A stretch of DNA of 64,000 nt, taken from NCBI GenBank assembly GCA_030490835.1, contig CM059977.1:17465335-17529334 (forward strand). The letters are read 5' to 3'. A program made the translations under genes and the position numbers. Positions within the stretch are counted from its first letter, which is position 1; every line of letters begins with the position of its first letter. Source of the DNA: Annona cherimola. Taxonomy: Eukaryota; Streptophyta; Magnoliopsida; Magnoliales; Annonaceae. The notes below the pieces were generated by a model that made no database searches, was not told the DNA's origin, and saw nothing but the letters and a program-made list of their open reading frames with translations. This document shows, one piece after another, positions 49,362 through 61,865 of the stretch.

Positions 49362-49634
49362 TAGGGGTATGTTTGGAAAGTAAAAAAACTTTTGATTAAA
49401 AGTTTTTGGTGTAAAAATTTTAAAAATATGTGAAAATAATGTGATATAATAAAAGTAATGATAAGGTATAAAAAAAATAAATTTAAAATAAATAGGTTAG
49501 ATGTATAAGTAATTGTATATAAATAATTGAAAAGTAAGATAGTTGTACCGGAAAAAAGTTAAAAAGTAAGATAATTATATAATGTGAATAGTTTTATGTT
49601 GAAAAGTTTCTGAGGTAAACAAAAACCCCCTAAA
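49362..49634. mobile_element. Tourist-like miniature element (inverted orientation)
   Basis: Starts TTAGGGGTATGTTTGGAAAG and ends AAACAAAAACCCCCTAAAAG. Internal ATGTGATATAATAAAAGTAA and GTATATAAATAATTGAAAAG are complements of strings in the 40266 copy. Confidence 0.65.
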
Positions 49635-50803
49635 AGAAGACTACTATCTATTTAAGTTAGAAAAATATAAGGAAGAAAAATGTAGGGTTTTGAAATATCA
49701 ACACCATGACGAAAACACTTTTGAATTAGAGTGATTCTCTTATATTTAATTGGACGATGACGTATGTTTATGTCGGATTAAAGCTTGACTTTTCCATGAT
49801 CTGATGGCATAGCAGATCATAGACTTCTCTATATTTTATACTATGGTACCGTCTGTACTCTATACGCGAACCTGATGCAGTAGACTTGCCAAAATAAAAA
49901 TCATTCAGCCAATCCAACAAAGGCCGTAGGCTGCGATAGCTAGTTGACTGTAGACCTATTTAATTAATTCCCCACCAGCTATCTCTCTAACGTCTCAATC
50001 CAATTGTGCTAATTAAATTGTACTCCAAAATTTTATTTGCCAGTCCCCAATATTGTATAGCAATGTTAACGAAGGTGGTTGCAAGATGGCCTATGGGATC
50101 TAATGTTAGTATTTTCTGTGGCGAGCCATCTTATACAGCTGCCGCACCGCTATGCTGCCGGCTGTAAAATTTATTATTTACTATTTATAAATATGCGGAC
50201 TTTATTGAATTAGATCTTCTTCCCGGTTTGGTGCATGCATTCCTGCCCGGAAATTAAAGTTGATTTGCAAAAAATAAAAATAAAAAATTCAAAAAAAAAT
50301 GACAAGATTAGAAATTTAAGTGAGATCCATATATTTATAAAAATAAATAATTTCCCCTGTTAGTTTAATAAACGTGAATGTCTGCCACTATCTTAATCAG
50401 CGTAACTTTCGAATTATATCTCACAGAATTCTATCTTCATAGACAGGAATACGTGGCCATCAGTGGCCACGATTGATTTCGTTTACTGGAACGGCTGGGA
50501 CAATACGATCTGCATCCATATATATGAAGGAACAGGGACAATGGACGGTTTACCTTGGGCCATGGATCGTAGGAAGAAGGACCGTCAAAAGAGGAGTCGA
50601 CCTTTTATGACTTTTAGATGGGGCCATGAATCCTTTCGGACGTTGGTACGGCTTATCACGAGTCATAACTCGTAACCGCTGCGCTCATCATCGAAGTCAA
50701 CACCGTCGTCCTTTTCGGCAAGTCAAGAAATCGATGGCCGTAAGTCCGTAACCATTATTTTAGGGGGAAAAAAAGAAAACATATAAAAGAAAAGAAAAGA
50801 AAA
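49635..50803. other. Intergenic, no gene recognised
   Basis: Includes a GC-richer stretch 50455-50700 with an open plus-strand frame of 70 codons (MATIDFVYWNGWDN...) that matches nothing I know. Otherwise AT-rich with no repeat end or RNA gene visible. Confidence 0.4.
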
Positions 50804-50806
50804 TTA

Positions 50807-51078
50807 GGGGACTCTTACTAAGGTGAAAGTTGCGGGAAATGTGGTATCTAGTAAGAGTAGAAAATAAAATATTTTAAAAATTATGTGATTGATATAAAAT
50901 GATAGGAGTAAAATCGGAATAAATAGGTTTATTAGAATGTAATTGATAGTAAAAATGATTGGAATATGTGAGTAAAAGTGAAAAAATATAATAATTAGAT
51001 AATTAATGAAGTGCTTTAAAATCCGTATACTCATATTTTTCTACCCACGTTTCCCATACCTCGTTACCAAATACCCCC
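50807..51078. mobile_element. Tourist-like miniature element with TTA target duplication
   Basis: 272 bp, start GGGGACTCTTACTAAGG, complement of right end GGGGGTATTTGGTAACGAGG. TTA at 50804-50806 and at 51079-51081. Orientation inverted relative to 40266. Confidence 0.7.
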
Positions 51079-51217
51079 TTAGAAATTGATGGCGGCGATA
51101 GTTCTCGCCACACTCGATCCTTGCGAGTGGATCGCGCAAGGTAAATCCAATCTACCGATTAATCATGTCCAATATTTTATCGAAGTATCTATTATAATAA
51201 TATATATATATATATAA

Positions 51218-51526
51218 GGATAATGATTCAAACCGCGTATTGTTGCATGCACCCTCTTTTTTATTTTAAATTTTTTGAAATTGAATTATGTTTATCCATA
51301 CGCATCTATTCTAATTGCAAAAATCATACCTATTAAAATTTTTTGGATATACTAAATATGCTAGTTTTTTATGATATATAAAATTTAGATCAAATATATT
51401 TTTAATAATACGGAAAAATAATTGGGATTAAACAAAATAAATAGTTTAGATTGTAAACATTTCATTTTAAAATAAAAAAGACATCCAGGGAGCCCGCTGT
51501 ATTAAATTGTTATCCATTGTGAAAAA
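51218..51526. mobile_element. Foldback miniature element, about 310 bp
   Basis: Left end GGATAATGATTCAAACCGCG ... CACCCTCTTTTTTATTTTAA; right end complement GGATAACAATTTAATACAGC ... GATGTCTTTTTTATTTTAAA. The interior is AT-rich and the family core hairpin is less clear here. It is preceded by a (TA)n run at about 51198-51216. Confidence 0.6.
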
Positions 51527-51925
51527 TGAAAATAAGATATATAATTAAAAGTGTAAGAGGTGTTTAATGTAGTCGGTCAATCTTAGCTATTTGGATGCGG
51601 ACCAATGCTTGTATCAAATTTTCTCACAAGGGCTGCGAGTTTCGGAAATCATCAGGACTGTTTCAAATTTTACTCACGCAAATGAGCTGCACTTTCGTGT
51701 AATTGGAAAATAATAGTTGTGGCAGTAGTAGTAATAATAGGACTATGAACATGAGGCTTTTTAACAAGGAGATGGTGTATATTAGAAATGGGAGCATGAT
51801 TATATACATAATGAAGTATTTTAAACTAAATATAATATTTATTTTATTTTATTTTTATTTATTTTTTCTTCCTAAACATGTTGTCATAATTATATTTAAT
51901 TTATATACCAACTGTTGTCATTTTA

Positions 51926-52176
51926 GAGGATGTTCGGTATGGTGAAAAATTATGGAAAATGAAAAGGAGAATATTAAGAAATATGTTATTGATAGGGAAT
52001 GATGTAGGTATAGTTTGAATAAATAAGTTTATTAGAAGTGGTTGGTGGAAAGAATGATTAGAATATATGGGTAAAAGTGAAAAATAGTGTAATTAATTGA
52101 ATAATTATTAGCATCAAGAAACGGAATCCCGCCCATTACTTCTATTTCCTACTATAGCCTATTCCCAAATGTCTCC
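51926..52176. mobile_element. Tourist-like miniature element with TTA target duplication
   Basis: 251 bp, start GAGGATGTTCGGTATGG, complement of right end GGAGACATTTGGGAATAG. TTA at 51923-51925 and at 52177-52179. Internal GATAGGGAATGATGTAGG and AAATAAGTTTATTAGAAGTG relate it to the 50807 copy. Confidence 0.7.
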
Positions 52177-52436
52177 TTACAATAATTTTATAAATTTCTT
52201 GTCATTTTTAACAATCATCAATTTCGAAGGCATTTAAGTCATTTTCCACCTCTTAAAAACTTAATTTTTAAAAATAAAAAGTAAATATATGACAGTATTG
52301 GAAAATGACAAATTTTGATACATATAGAAAAATGTATTTATTAAGAAAAATTAAAAAATATGACTAATTGTAAAAATAAATGAATATTATGTTTTAACTT
52401 AAAATACATCATATGAATATAATGGAGCTCCTAGAA

Positions 52437-52628
52437 GATGAGAGATCATATAGAAAATAAAAAAATTAATGTTATAAGTAAAAAGTAAACTAAATGGAAA
52501 TAAAAAGTAAACTAGAAAATTAGTGTTGTGCAAAGATGAGAGATGGTATAGAAAATAAAAAAATTAGTGTTAAGAGTAAAAACTACTCGTAACACTAATT
52601 TTTTATTTTTTATATGGTCTCTCATCTT
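52437..52628. repeat. Hairpin with an additional direct copy of one arm
   Basis: Arm AGATGAGAGAT(G)GTATAGAAAATAAAAAAATTAGTGTTA (52534-52573) pairs with TAACACTAATTTTTTATTTT TTATATGGTCTCTCATCT (52590-52627). The arm also occurs once more in the same direction at 52437-52475. The loop is about 15 bp. Confidence 0.7.
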
Positions 52629-55600
52629 AAATTAAATATATGTAAGAAATAAGGGAAATATTTTTAAAATAAAAAAGTCTTCGAGAATGAAAAATCTGTC
52701 AACTGAATGGTTTCGACCTCGCCCATCTAGAATAGCAGATGAGGGTTTTACGAACACGTAACGGCGAAGAAAATCGGGGTTGTGATGACACACATACTGA
52801 CAAACCCGGATGGCATTTGCTTCTCGGTTCTCACTTCTCACACGCGAAAACATCTCTACAAGCATGACGAAGATGCACCGAAAGCACAACTGACCGAGCG
52901 GGTGATTTTTGTTTCTTCAGAACCAGCAAGCAAGCTAGACAAGACGATGATCATAGGCGAATCCACATGGTGTTCAGCTCAGTCAAATTTTTAGAAAAAT
53001 TTCAAATACTATTTCTTTTGATATGATTGCCCTTCTTAAATAATGATAATAATATATTTTGCAAATATATATACATAGTTTGTCTATCATGGCAAATATA
53101 TTCATATAGTGTAGAAATTAAAAATAACTCCTGCAAGTTTGACACTAATTGCACGGTACTCACAATGAAACCTCCCATCAAACCAAATCCAAATAGTTGT
53201 AAGCACTTTTATTCCCAAGTTGTCCTCCGATTTAAGGCATTCTCATGATGATCGAATGTTATCAAAAGCAGCCGAAGTTGAAGAAAATGGTATTAATGTA
53301 GGTAGGCAAATTCTGCTTCAATGAGAAAAGTCTATCAAGGCAACGACAATCATGAATTTTAAATGGGCCCTTTAGATCAAATTTGCCAAAAAGGAAGCCA
53401 AGAAAAGGAACAATTGAAAAAGTTAACCATTAGAAAAAAACGATAAAAAAAAGGACTTAAAAATTTGTCGATCAAAGAAGGAGATCATTGTGATCGTCAT
53501 TGGTAGGGAAATTGAAGAAGGAGATTTACCTTCTTTTGATTCTCCAATGGTACATAAAAATTGGAAAAAGGAATTTTGACTTACAAAGAGCTTTAGCTAG
53601 TATTACAAGTGCTATTACTTTGAAGGGAGTAGCACATCATAATTTGTAAGTAAAAATTTTTCTTTTGGTCATAATATGTGTTGGGTGTAGAAGAAGAAGA
53701 AAGGATGATTTGTGGATCTTATCTTTGATGGATTTTGGCAAACCTTTCTTAGGCTTGTTGTGATAGCCATTCTAAATCCAGCATCACCAAACTGAGAATT
53801 TACCTGGGTGAGCTAATTTATTCATCTTTGGAGCTGAGATTGCCAAATTTAGAGAAGATGAAATTCAATTCCTTCTGGATTTGGAGTTTTTTGGCCGATT
53901 TTTTTTTTTATGGATAGTTGTTGTGACTTGTGACAATAATAACTGATGGTTGATGCAGATTTGTGTAGGATTGGGGACGGATGATGGAGCATTGAATTCG
54001 GTGCCTAAATAGTGCACATTGCATTGTATACATGAACTCATCTAATAAATTTTGCAGCATGGATATTCTTATCAATATCAAAATGTTCAAGAATTTTTTT
54101 GATAAAAAAATGTTCAAGAATTATGTTAATAACAACTCACCATGTCGCAATGGAAAGGCGTGTCATACGTATCCCTCTAACTAGTGTTAAACTATATATA
54201 GTTATTTGTAATTTTTGAAATTATTTGGATTTATTTATAAGTACATTTATAAAATTATCCAAAATAATAACACAATCTATTCATGTCAAATTGCCTCCAC
54301 TCGCAAAAGTTTCTAAATTTATTTTCTGTTTTCCCTAACCTCTTTTCTCACTACAAAAATACATAGATAGGCCCATTAAAAATTTTAAATAGCCAATCAT
54401 ATAAGAGCCTGTTTAGGCTGACATTTTTTTTTTTATTACTGCTTGGTTGTGTGTTAAGAAAAAAAATTGGAAGCTTATCCAGGTCACACTCTTTATGATT
54501 TTTTAATGCAAAAATATCGACCGAATGGAACAATTTCAGCGCAAAAGTCTGCACTTTCCGGCCTTAATTCTAAAGCTCCATTTAATGAGTGAAATACACC
54601 TGTTCATCTCTTCTTTGTAAACTTCTTAAATTTTTTTTTTGAGTGCACTTTTTAATTTTGATTTGAAAACTCAACTATCTAATTATCTTACTTGTTCCAT
54701 TTTATCTCCATATTTCAGTTTTTTATCGCACAAATTAGTATTTCTCAATTTATCCTTATTTTATTATATTATTCTTATGCTTTTCAAAAATATTTTCATC
54801 TTCAATTTCTACTTTCCCCTCTGCCCCATTCCAGAACAGACACTAACTACGGTAAGTTGATGGATTACTTCATTTTCCTCCCCCACTTGTAGGGGTTCAC
54901 GGGTATATATCGATCTGATTTTCCACTCACAGCCACAACCACTTCTTCCCCCACCAGATACAGATACTTTTCTTTCGGAACGATCATTTCCTCCCACGAA
55001 CTTCCATTTTCGCACTCTACTCCCACCTTTCTCTTTCTCATCACCCTCACTTTCTCTCCACTGGCGCCAATTCAATCAGCAGCACATGGCCTACCGAAGA
55101 TATCGTGCTTTGATTTACAGGCCCCACCAAATTAATACTGGTCCCCGGACCAGCTTTTGTGCAAATCCACCCAATTCAACGAGTTCTGTAGTAACCACTC
55201 AAAACAAGAGATGGCAAATGCTCGACATTTATCTTTTTATTATTATTATTTTAACCCGCATAATCGGCTTTTATTTTGGACCATTTGATGGTTTTAGTAA
55301 GATCCAAATTTATCCTTGTGTTGAATACTATCCATGTGCCCGAATTATTTACTGGAAATTTTAAAATGTTAAAAATCACATAAATAATTCATACACGTTG
55401 AAATATTGCTAAATTATGTTTGTAAACGAGACTAAGTCATGTTCATCCATTTAGATGAGAATCATGTTCCAAGTGATTTAGTTATGTGACCACTAAACCG
55501 AAAATTACATATTAACACAGAAAAACCGTTATTAAAGCGTAAACAATTTTTATTTTTAAAAATTAAAAATAAGCCATTGATGACACATGGAAAATGGTTT

Positions 55601-57590
55601 TTATTTTTACAACTTCAAATAAACTATTAAAAAATAAAAATGTAAAAAATATACAGGAACTTTATACTTGGGCCTATATCGAATTCTAAAAAATTGAAAA
55701 ATTTTAAAAAATATTATGTAGGAAGATGCACTAAGGATGCATCAGATCAAGACTAAGGGTACGTTTGACAAAGTATAAAACTTTTTTCAACTAAAACTTT
55801 TCACTTTCAATAACTATCTTATTTTATAATCATTTCTCCACAACTTTCTATATAACTACCATACTTTTCAATTATTTTATATAACTACTTATAAAATCAA
55901 CTTATCTATTTTAACTTTATTCTCTTTACTCCTCATCATTACCCGGAAAAAACAATTAGGAGATTAGGTGGATTATGGGTAATTTATATTTGAGACCTTC
56001 TAACTACGCATATTTGTATTTTAAACCTCATCATTTTACTATTAACATTTTAAAAGCTTTTACAGTGTAAAAAAAATATAAAAGAATTTTAGATATTTTA
56101 CAGAATTTAATAATATTTTTAGCACCATGTAAAATAACTAAACCAAACTGTTTCGATTTTAGAATACTTGGACTTGAGAGAAGTATATTAGAATTTGGAA
56201 AAATATATTTGTAATAGAAAAATTGTCTAAAATGACAAAAATCAGTTATTACATATTGAGAATAAAAAAGTATTTTAAAAATAAGAAATTACATGTCTTT
56301 CTCATCCTATCCTCATCCGACCGGCCCTTAACAAGCTATTTGATGCGGGGACCAAATATTGTCATTTAAGAAACACACATTTCATAAACCTAAGATTATC
56401 TTTGCAAATACAAAATTCAAGGGTTAAAAGTGTCAATTTGCAGAGAAGAAGTACGCTTATGCAAATTACTCCAAATTTTCCCATTCTTAATTGATCTAAC
56501 GACGTAAGGTCTTTGAAATGTTATTCTTAAACTAATCCAAATTAAATATTCAAGTTGGTTTGATTAAATAAAAGCATGGCGCAAGATTCTTAAATACGAT
56601 AAAATTAATTTTAGACCATAGCTGAGTCCTGTATTATATATAAGTTATAAGCAATTAAAATAATTAATGTATACATTTATTTAAGAGTGTGTTTGGGAAG
56701 TGATAAAACTTTTAGATGAAAGATTTTGAACTGAGAGAAAATTATATGATATGATAGGATACTGAAGAGTGATAAATAAAATAAAGTTAAAACAAATAGG
56801 TCAATTATATATGTGGTTGTGTAGAAATGATTGAAGATATGGTAGTTATATGGAAAAATGTAATAAATAATTTAAAAATTAGGATAAATGTAGGGAGTGA
56901 AAAGTTTTATATTAAAAAGTTTTAGTATTAGACAAACTTGCCCTAACTAAATATGAAAATAAAAAATTTTACACTTGGAATTTTTGAGTTACAGAATTTA
57001 AATTTATGGTGTTTTTGAAAAGTGATAAAAAATTTTAATATAACAGTTTTTCAAATGAAAAAAATTAATATGATGTGATAAATGTAATGAGGAGAAGTAA
57101 AAAAAAAAAAAGTTATGGGGTGTCTAATAACGTTTCTATGTAGGAAACAGTAGTAAACTCTGGGAAGGTATGGTCATATCCACTTTTCAACCCATCATTT
57201 AATAATTCAACAACTTTATTTTCTCAACTTTATTTTTATATTTCAATAAATTTTCCTTCCAACTATCCTATTTATTTTAATTTTACCAATATTATTTCAT
57301 ATCGATCACATAATTTTTAAATATTTCATTTCTTATATCATACCCATCTCAAAATCCTACCAAAATCCATATTATCAGACATCCCTTAAAATAGATTAGT
57401 TGGTTGCATGAACATTTATATATAAATGATTGAAAAGTATAATGGAATATAAAGATATAAAAAAATAACTAAAAAATGAGATATTTATGAAGAATGAAAA
57501 TTTTTTAATAGGGCAATTTAAAAATTTTAGTTTTTTTTTTATGTAAACAACCCTTTAATAAATTAAATTATATACAAATTATTACGTAAT
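52629..57590. other. Gene-poor intergenic stretch with eroded miniature elements
   Basis: No coding region supported. Weak Tourist-like copies are readable at about 54590-54845, 55758-55945, 56690-56945 and 57108-57390 by shared strings (for example GTGTGTTTGGGAAGTGATAA at 56690 and CCAAAATCCATATTATCAGA near the last right end). The frames 52782-52994, 53027-53248 and 55086-55364 lack motifs. A polypurine-rich segment lies at 53440-53720. Confidence 0.45.
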
Positions 57591-58057
57591 TCAACCGTGG
57601 GTGCACTGCCAACTGCCAAGCGCTGTTGCAGGACAACAACGGCCAGGACATTTCCGTCCGGATTGATTCTTCCCGACAATCACGGGCAGACTACGGCAGC
57701 TGCCCGAATGATAGAGTTGACTTGTCAAAGGAGGAAAACGTGGCCACGCCATCCCTATGTTGCGGCCCGTACGTCCAAGATGTCACGAAAACGTGGCAAT
57801 GTCCACGGAAAATCCGTACGCCCGTGCTTCTTCCGTTCTTATATTGCCCGCCATGTTCGGATGTTCCTACGAAGAGGAGCGACTTATTTTGGCTTCGTTT
57901 CCGCTGGTGTATACACCAAAAGATCCCATGTAAGCGCTTTCTGCCTCACCAATCTCCGTTCATCGTGATATAATTTCAATTTGTATCTGTAGTTTGTTTA
58001 TTGTTTTTATTAGCTTTTGATGGTTTTTTTTTTTTTCTCTTTTATGTGAACGAAGAA
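57591..58057 (+). promoter_or_regulatory. Upstream region of PIRL gene
   Basis: GC content rises abruptly at about 57595 and stays high to 57900. Overlapping open frames here (57597-57968 and 57626-57973) have no recognisable domain, and I take the stretch as promoter and leader of the following gene. Repeated ACGTGGC(C/A) and GTACG(T/C) ACGT-core strings are present (57739, 57791). Confidence 0.35.
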
Positions 58058-60960
58058 ATGAAGATGGAGAGGAGATCAATACTCAGTGAAGAAGAGAGAA
58101 AGGAGAAGAAAGAGAAGGTGGATCTTAGTGGGATGACTTTGAATATGATTCCAAATACAACTATCAACTGGTTGCTGATTACGGAGCTTGACGTCTCGAA
58201 TAACAACCTAGAGGTACCTTCCTTTTTATAATTTAATTTCCCATCATCAATTCTTGAAAAAATATGCTTTTTTTTTATTTTTATCGTTTACCCGCTTGTT
58301 TCATGCATGCTGCATGCGATTTTTTGTCTTTGATGTATACACCTTCTTTATATATATATATATATATATATGGAAACCGATCCTGTGCCGTCGGACTGCA
58401 CCGTATGCAGTAATTTTAGTGTATTTATTTCTTACGTGCTTTTTATATATGCGCAATTTTAGTGTCAAGGAAACCTGTCGAAAATAAATAAATAAATGAA
58501 GTAAAAAATGGGGCTTGTTAAGGAAGGCAGGGGCTGCGAATCAGTTCCACAAATTCATGAAATAAAATTTTGGATTTTCTTGTCTTGGCTTCCTTGGCTA
58601 GCATGGATTCTTTTGAAGAATGCGGCGGCCGAAAGTTAGAAATGACATGCTTGGAAATTCTATTCATGGGAAAGAGAGTTTTCTTTTTTATGAAATCTGC
58701 TACGAAGCTTGATGACCCTGAAATTAGAAGATTCATTGCCTTATCGGCCACGACTAATTTATTATTATTGCTTGAAAAATCACAATTCTTGGTTCCTAAG
58801 CAGAAGTCTATCTTCAGATTCAATTCATGCCAGTACGGATGAGTAAAATTGGTCTTTCAGTGGCGGATAAGCATTGATGAAACATTTATCTTAGTTTGTT
58901 AAGATTGTTTGACTTTGGATTCATGTAAACGAGAACAAGGGAGAAATGGCTTGTTATACTTGGAATTTGCTGCACCCACGAGACTGCCATTCCAGAGTCC
59001 ACAAGTGACAATATGTATGACACGCGCTGGAGATAAGTTTTTAGCATCAAGCGAACCACACAAGATTTTATGGTTGTAGTATAAGAGAGTCAATCAAGGC
59101 ATGACAATCCAATTCGTGAAGTACTTTTTGGAACTTAAGAAGTTTTACCACCACCTATTTCCTGTGAAGGATAGTTTCTTTAGACGGGATGGTTGTTGGA
59201 AGGAATACATATTTCCTTTATCAAATTGGTGAGAATAAGACCCACAGGACATGATAGCCGCATCCCATCTGTATAAAATAGTTCAAAAATAATTTATTCT
59301 TTTGTACTGAAAATTACCAACTTAGATATTTAAATGGGTTACACGAAATATATTTCTGTGCTGGCCATTTTTTCTATTGCATTTGTTAAATTCAAAAGTT
59401 TTGACAGATAAGCTAGTAACAAAAAATTGACTAACCTAAAGGTGAGCTATATATGTTACGATTTTTACAATTTTTGGCTAACTTAGGTGGCTGTTTGGCA
59501 TAAAATTGCTAAACTATATACCAACAAATTTAAGAATGAGATAGAGTTAAATCACTATATAGGCTTGCCCTGCATATATTCTTCATCCAAAATTCAATTG
59601 CGAAGGTGGCCAAGCACGGGCGACTTGTGTGGGCGACGGCTGCCCTGTTTTCGTCGTTTATGCAACGGCGGTCAACCATTCATATTTCATATTTGTCTGT
59701 GTGGTTGGCAACATGCCACATTATCATCATGCGCCCAAATTCAAAAAGAAAAAAGAGGCTGGCATAAGAGGTTTTCAACTTCGTTATGATGATTGCATAC
59801 ATCGATGATAGATGGACAATTTCAGTCCCAAAAAATCTCCTTTTAATTGGACAACCTTACGCATTCCATCCATGGCTTGCGAAATGTGAAAATGACAGCA
59901 TGAGGAAAACGGGGAAAAAAGGAGAAAAGGAGAGCAAACTGGGAACAAACAATAGCCGCATGTTTGCGTGCGTGGTTTTGTCAAAACGCATTTAATTAAG
60001 AAGAATCCACTAATCAACATCGTTTGACATTTCTAGTGATCAGGTTTTGAATTCGACGGCTAGCACAACGAACGTGCATTTTTTAATCTTTTTTTCTTTT
60101 TTTGGCAGTTTATTCCGGAGTCTCTCACGGCCAGGCTGCTGAATACAGTGACATTGGACGTGCAGTCGAATCAGCTGAAAAATCTGCCCAATTCGATCGG
60201 CTGTCTGACTAAGCTCAAGGTATTGAATGTCTCCGGCAACATGCTCGAGTACTTGCCTAAGTCTATAGAAAATTGCAGGGCGCTGGAAGAGCTGAATGCC
60301 AACTTCAACAAGCTGACCAGGCTCCCCGACACCATCGGCTTCGAGCTCACCAACCTTCGCAAGCTCTCCGTCAATTCCAACAAACTAGCTTTCCTCCCCT
60401 TCTCCACATCTCACATGACAAGCTTGCGCGTCATAGATGTCCGCCTCAACTGCCTCCACGCCCTCCCCGACAACCTCGAGAACCTCATCAACCTCCAAGT
60501 CCTCAACGTCAGCCAAAACTTCCAATACCTCGAGGCGTTGCCGTACTCGGTCGGCCTCCTCATGTCGCTGGTGGAGCTGGACGCGAGCTACAACCAGATC
60601 TCGGCCCTCCCCGACTCGATGGGATGCCTGAAGAACCTGAAGAAGATGCGCGTGGAGGGGAACCCGCTGGTGTCCCCTCCCATGGAGGTGGTGGATCAGG
60701 GCCTCGATGTAGTGAAAGCGTATCTGAGCGAGCGGATGAAGAGGAATGCTTCGTACCCCACGAAGAGAAGGTCTTGGATTCGCAAGCTGGTCAAGCACAA
60801 GACATTCAACGGCAAGACGACGAGCAATAACCGGACCAGAGATCAAGATGGATTCCTGCTGTCGGATTATCGGTCCATCGACGGGCTTACATCGCCGAGG
60901 TATATGGGCATGTTTTCGCCGCGGAGGCTCTTCTCGCCAAGGAGCTACCTTTCTCGGTGA
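58058..60960 (+). CDS. PIRL: Plant intracellular Ras-group-related LRR protein (PIRL6/7/8-like)
   Basis: Cytosolic leucine-rich-repeat protein of the plant PIRL class, related to animal and fungal Ras-binding LRR proteins; a signalling-scaffold role is inferred from the class. Two exons: 58058-58213 (52 codons) and 60109-60960 (283 codons plus TGA), GT-AG intron, 335 residues. Nine LRRs follow one another from about residue 38, e.g. [17 protein letters not shown] (spanning the splice), [92 protein letters not shown], and then the helical [19 protein letters not shown]. The basic tail ends with three SPR triplets ([20 protein letters not shown]). The start at 58058 ([14 protein letters not shown]) is preferred to an in-frame ATG at 58001, whose extra residues (LLAFDGFFFFLF) are atypical. 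Exon 2 is far more GC-rich than its neighbourhood. Confidence 0.9.
58214..60108 (+). other. PIRL intron with TA-target element remnant
   Basis: 1895-bp intron. A (TA)n tract at about 58350-58372 is followed by GGAAACCGATCCTGTGCCGT then CGGACTGCACCGTATGCAGT, resembling the end of the element at 30466. Open frames at 58570-58842 and 59487-59789 have no recognised product. A GC-richer patch lies at 59600-59680. Confidence 0.5.
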
Positions 60961-61865
60961 TAATAATTTCAAAAAGCAAAAACAAAAAAAAAAAAGAAAA
61001 AGAAAAAAGAAAAGAAAGGTGTGTGTGGGAATGCTGTTTTTGAGTCGTGCGTGTATGATCAGAGATTTTTCTATTTTCTGTCCTAGAGAATGTGTATATG
61101 CTGTCTGTTTGTACAATTAAGCACATGTGAATCAGGAAATGGAATGAGTTTGGACGTAACGGTATTGTGGTGACCACGGAGCAACGCGTTTAGTCAAGTA
61201 GGAGAAAACCATGAAATTAGCTACTATTGTTATCAGTTTCTGTTGGTTCAGGTTTTGGTAGATGGCAGGCATGGAATGAAGGAAACCAAACAATTGGGGC
61301 GCTTTGTAATTTCAAATTTTCTTAAATTTTTTGAATAATTTGCATATATATATATATATATCCACATAGTTTGACGGAAATTATAGATATATCTACGTAG
61401 TTTTACGAATCACATATTGCCCCATATAGTTTCACCAAAATTGCATATAATTCTCATATCAACGGTTTCCATCAAATGGAAGGCATTGAGACATTAGTGA
61501 ATTATTTTATTTCAACAATACCTTTAAATTCAGCTATCACTCTATGAGATGACATTTGTGGAATCCAATTTCATTCTATTCCGGCATGCTTCTTCTCCTT
61601 CCCCTGTTGTTCCTCTTATTGGGTGTGAGAAATTGAGAAATGACGACAATATCAGTTCTTTGTTTGAGGAATGTAATGTTTTGTGCCATAGCATCGTGGC
61701 CATCATTTTCGCACAATCAAAGTGGAAAATGGGTTCTTGTACTATATATAGATGTTGATAGATTTCTCTTAGAGCTCACTAAAATTGAATTGAAATTAAT
61801 GCATTATTTTTCTCTTAAGTCCCAGTACGAAAATCCATTTTCAAAAAAAAAAAAAAAAAGTCCCA
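60961..61865. other. PIRL 3' flank and intergenic sequence
   Basis: Purine-rich leader of the 3' untranslated region (60970-61018), then AT-rich DNA with a (TA)n run at 61345-61360 and motifs shared with the intron-3 element of the pump gene (CATAGTTTGACGG, GTAGTTTTACG). A poly-A run lies at 61842-61859. No gene supported. Confidence 0.4.

Noticed and set aside
54809..55075. 88-codon Gly/Arg/Glu-rich minus-strand frame
   Set aside because: Low-complexity translation of a pyrimidine-rich tract, not a domain.
57597..57973. Two overlapping open frames of more than 110 codons before the PIRL gene
   Set aside because: No domain in either phase and no splice pattern joining them to exon 1; treated as promoter or leader.
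60273..61116. Long alternative-frame ORFs (185 and 243 codons) over PIRL exon 2
   Set aside because: Products of high GC in exon 2; biased compositions rich in Arg, Pro and His; the LRR frame is clearly the coding one.
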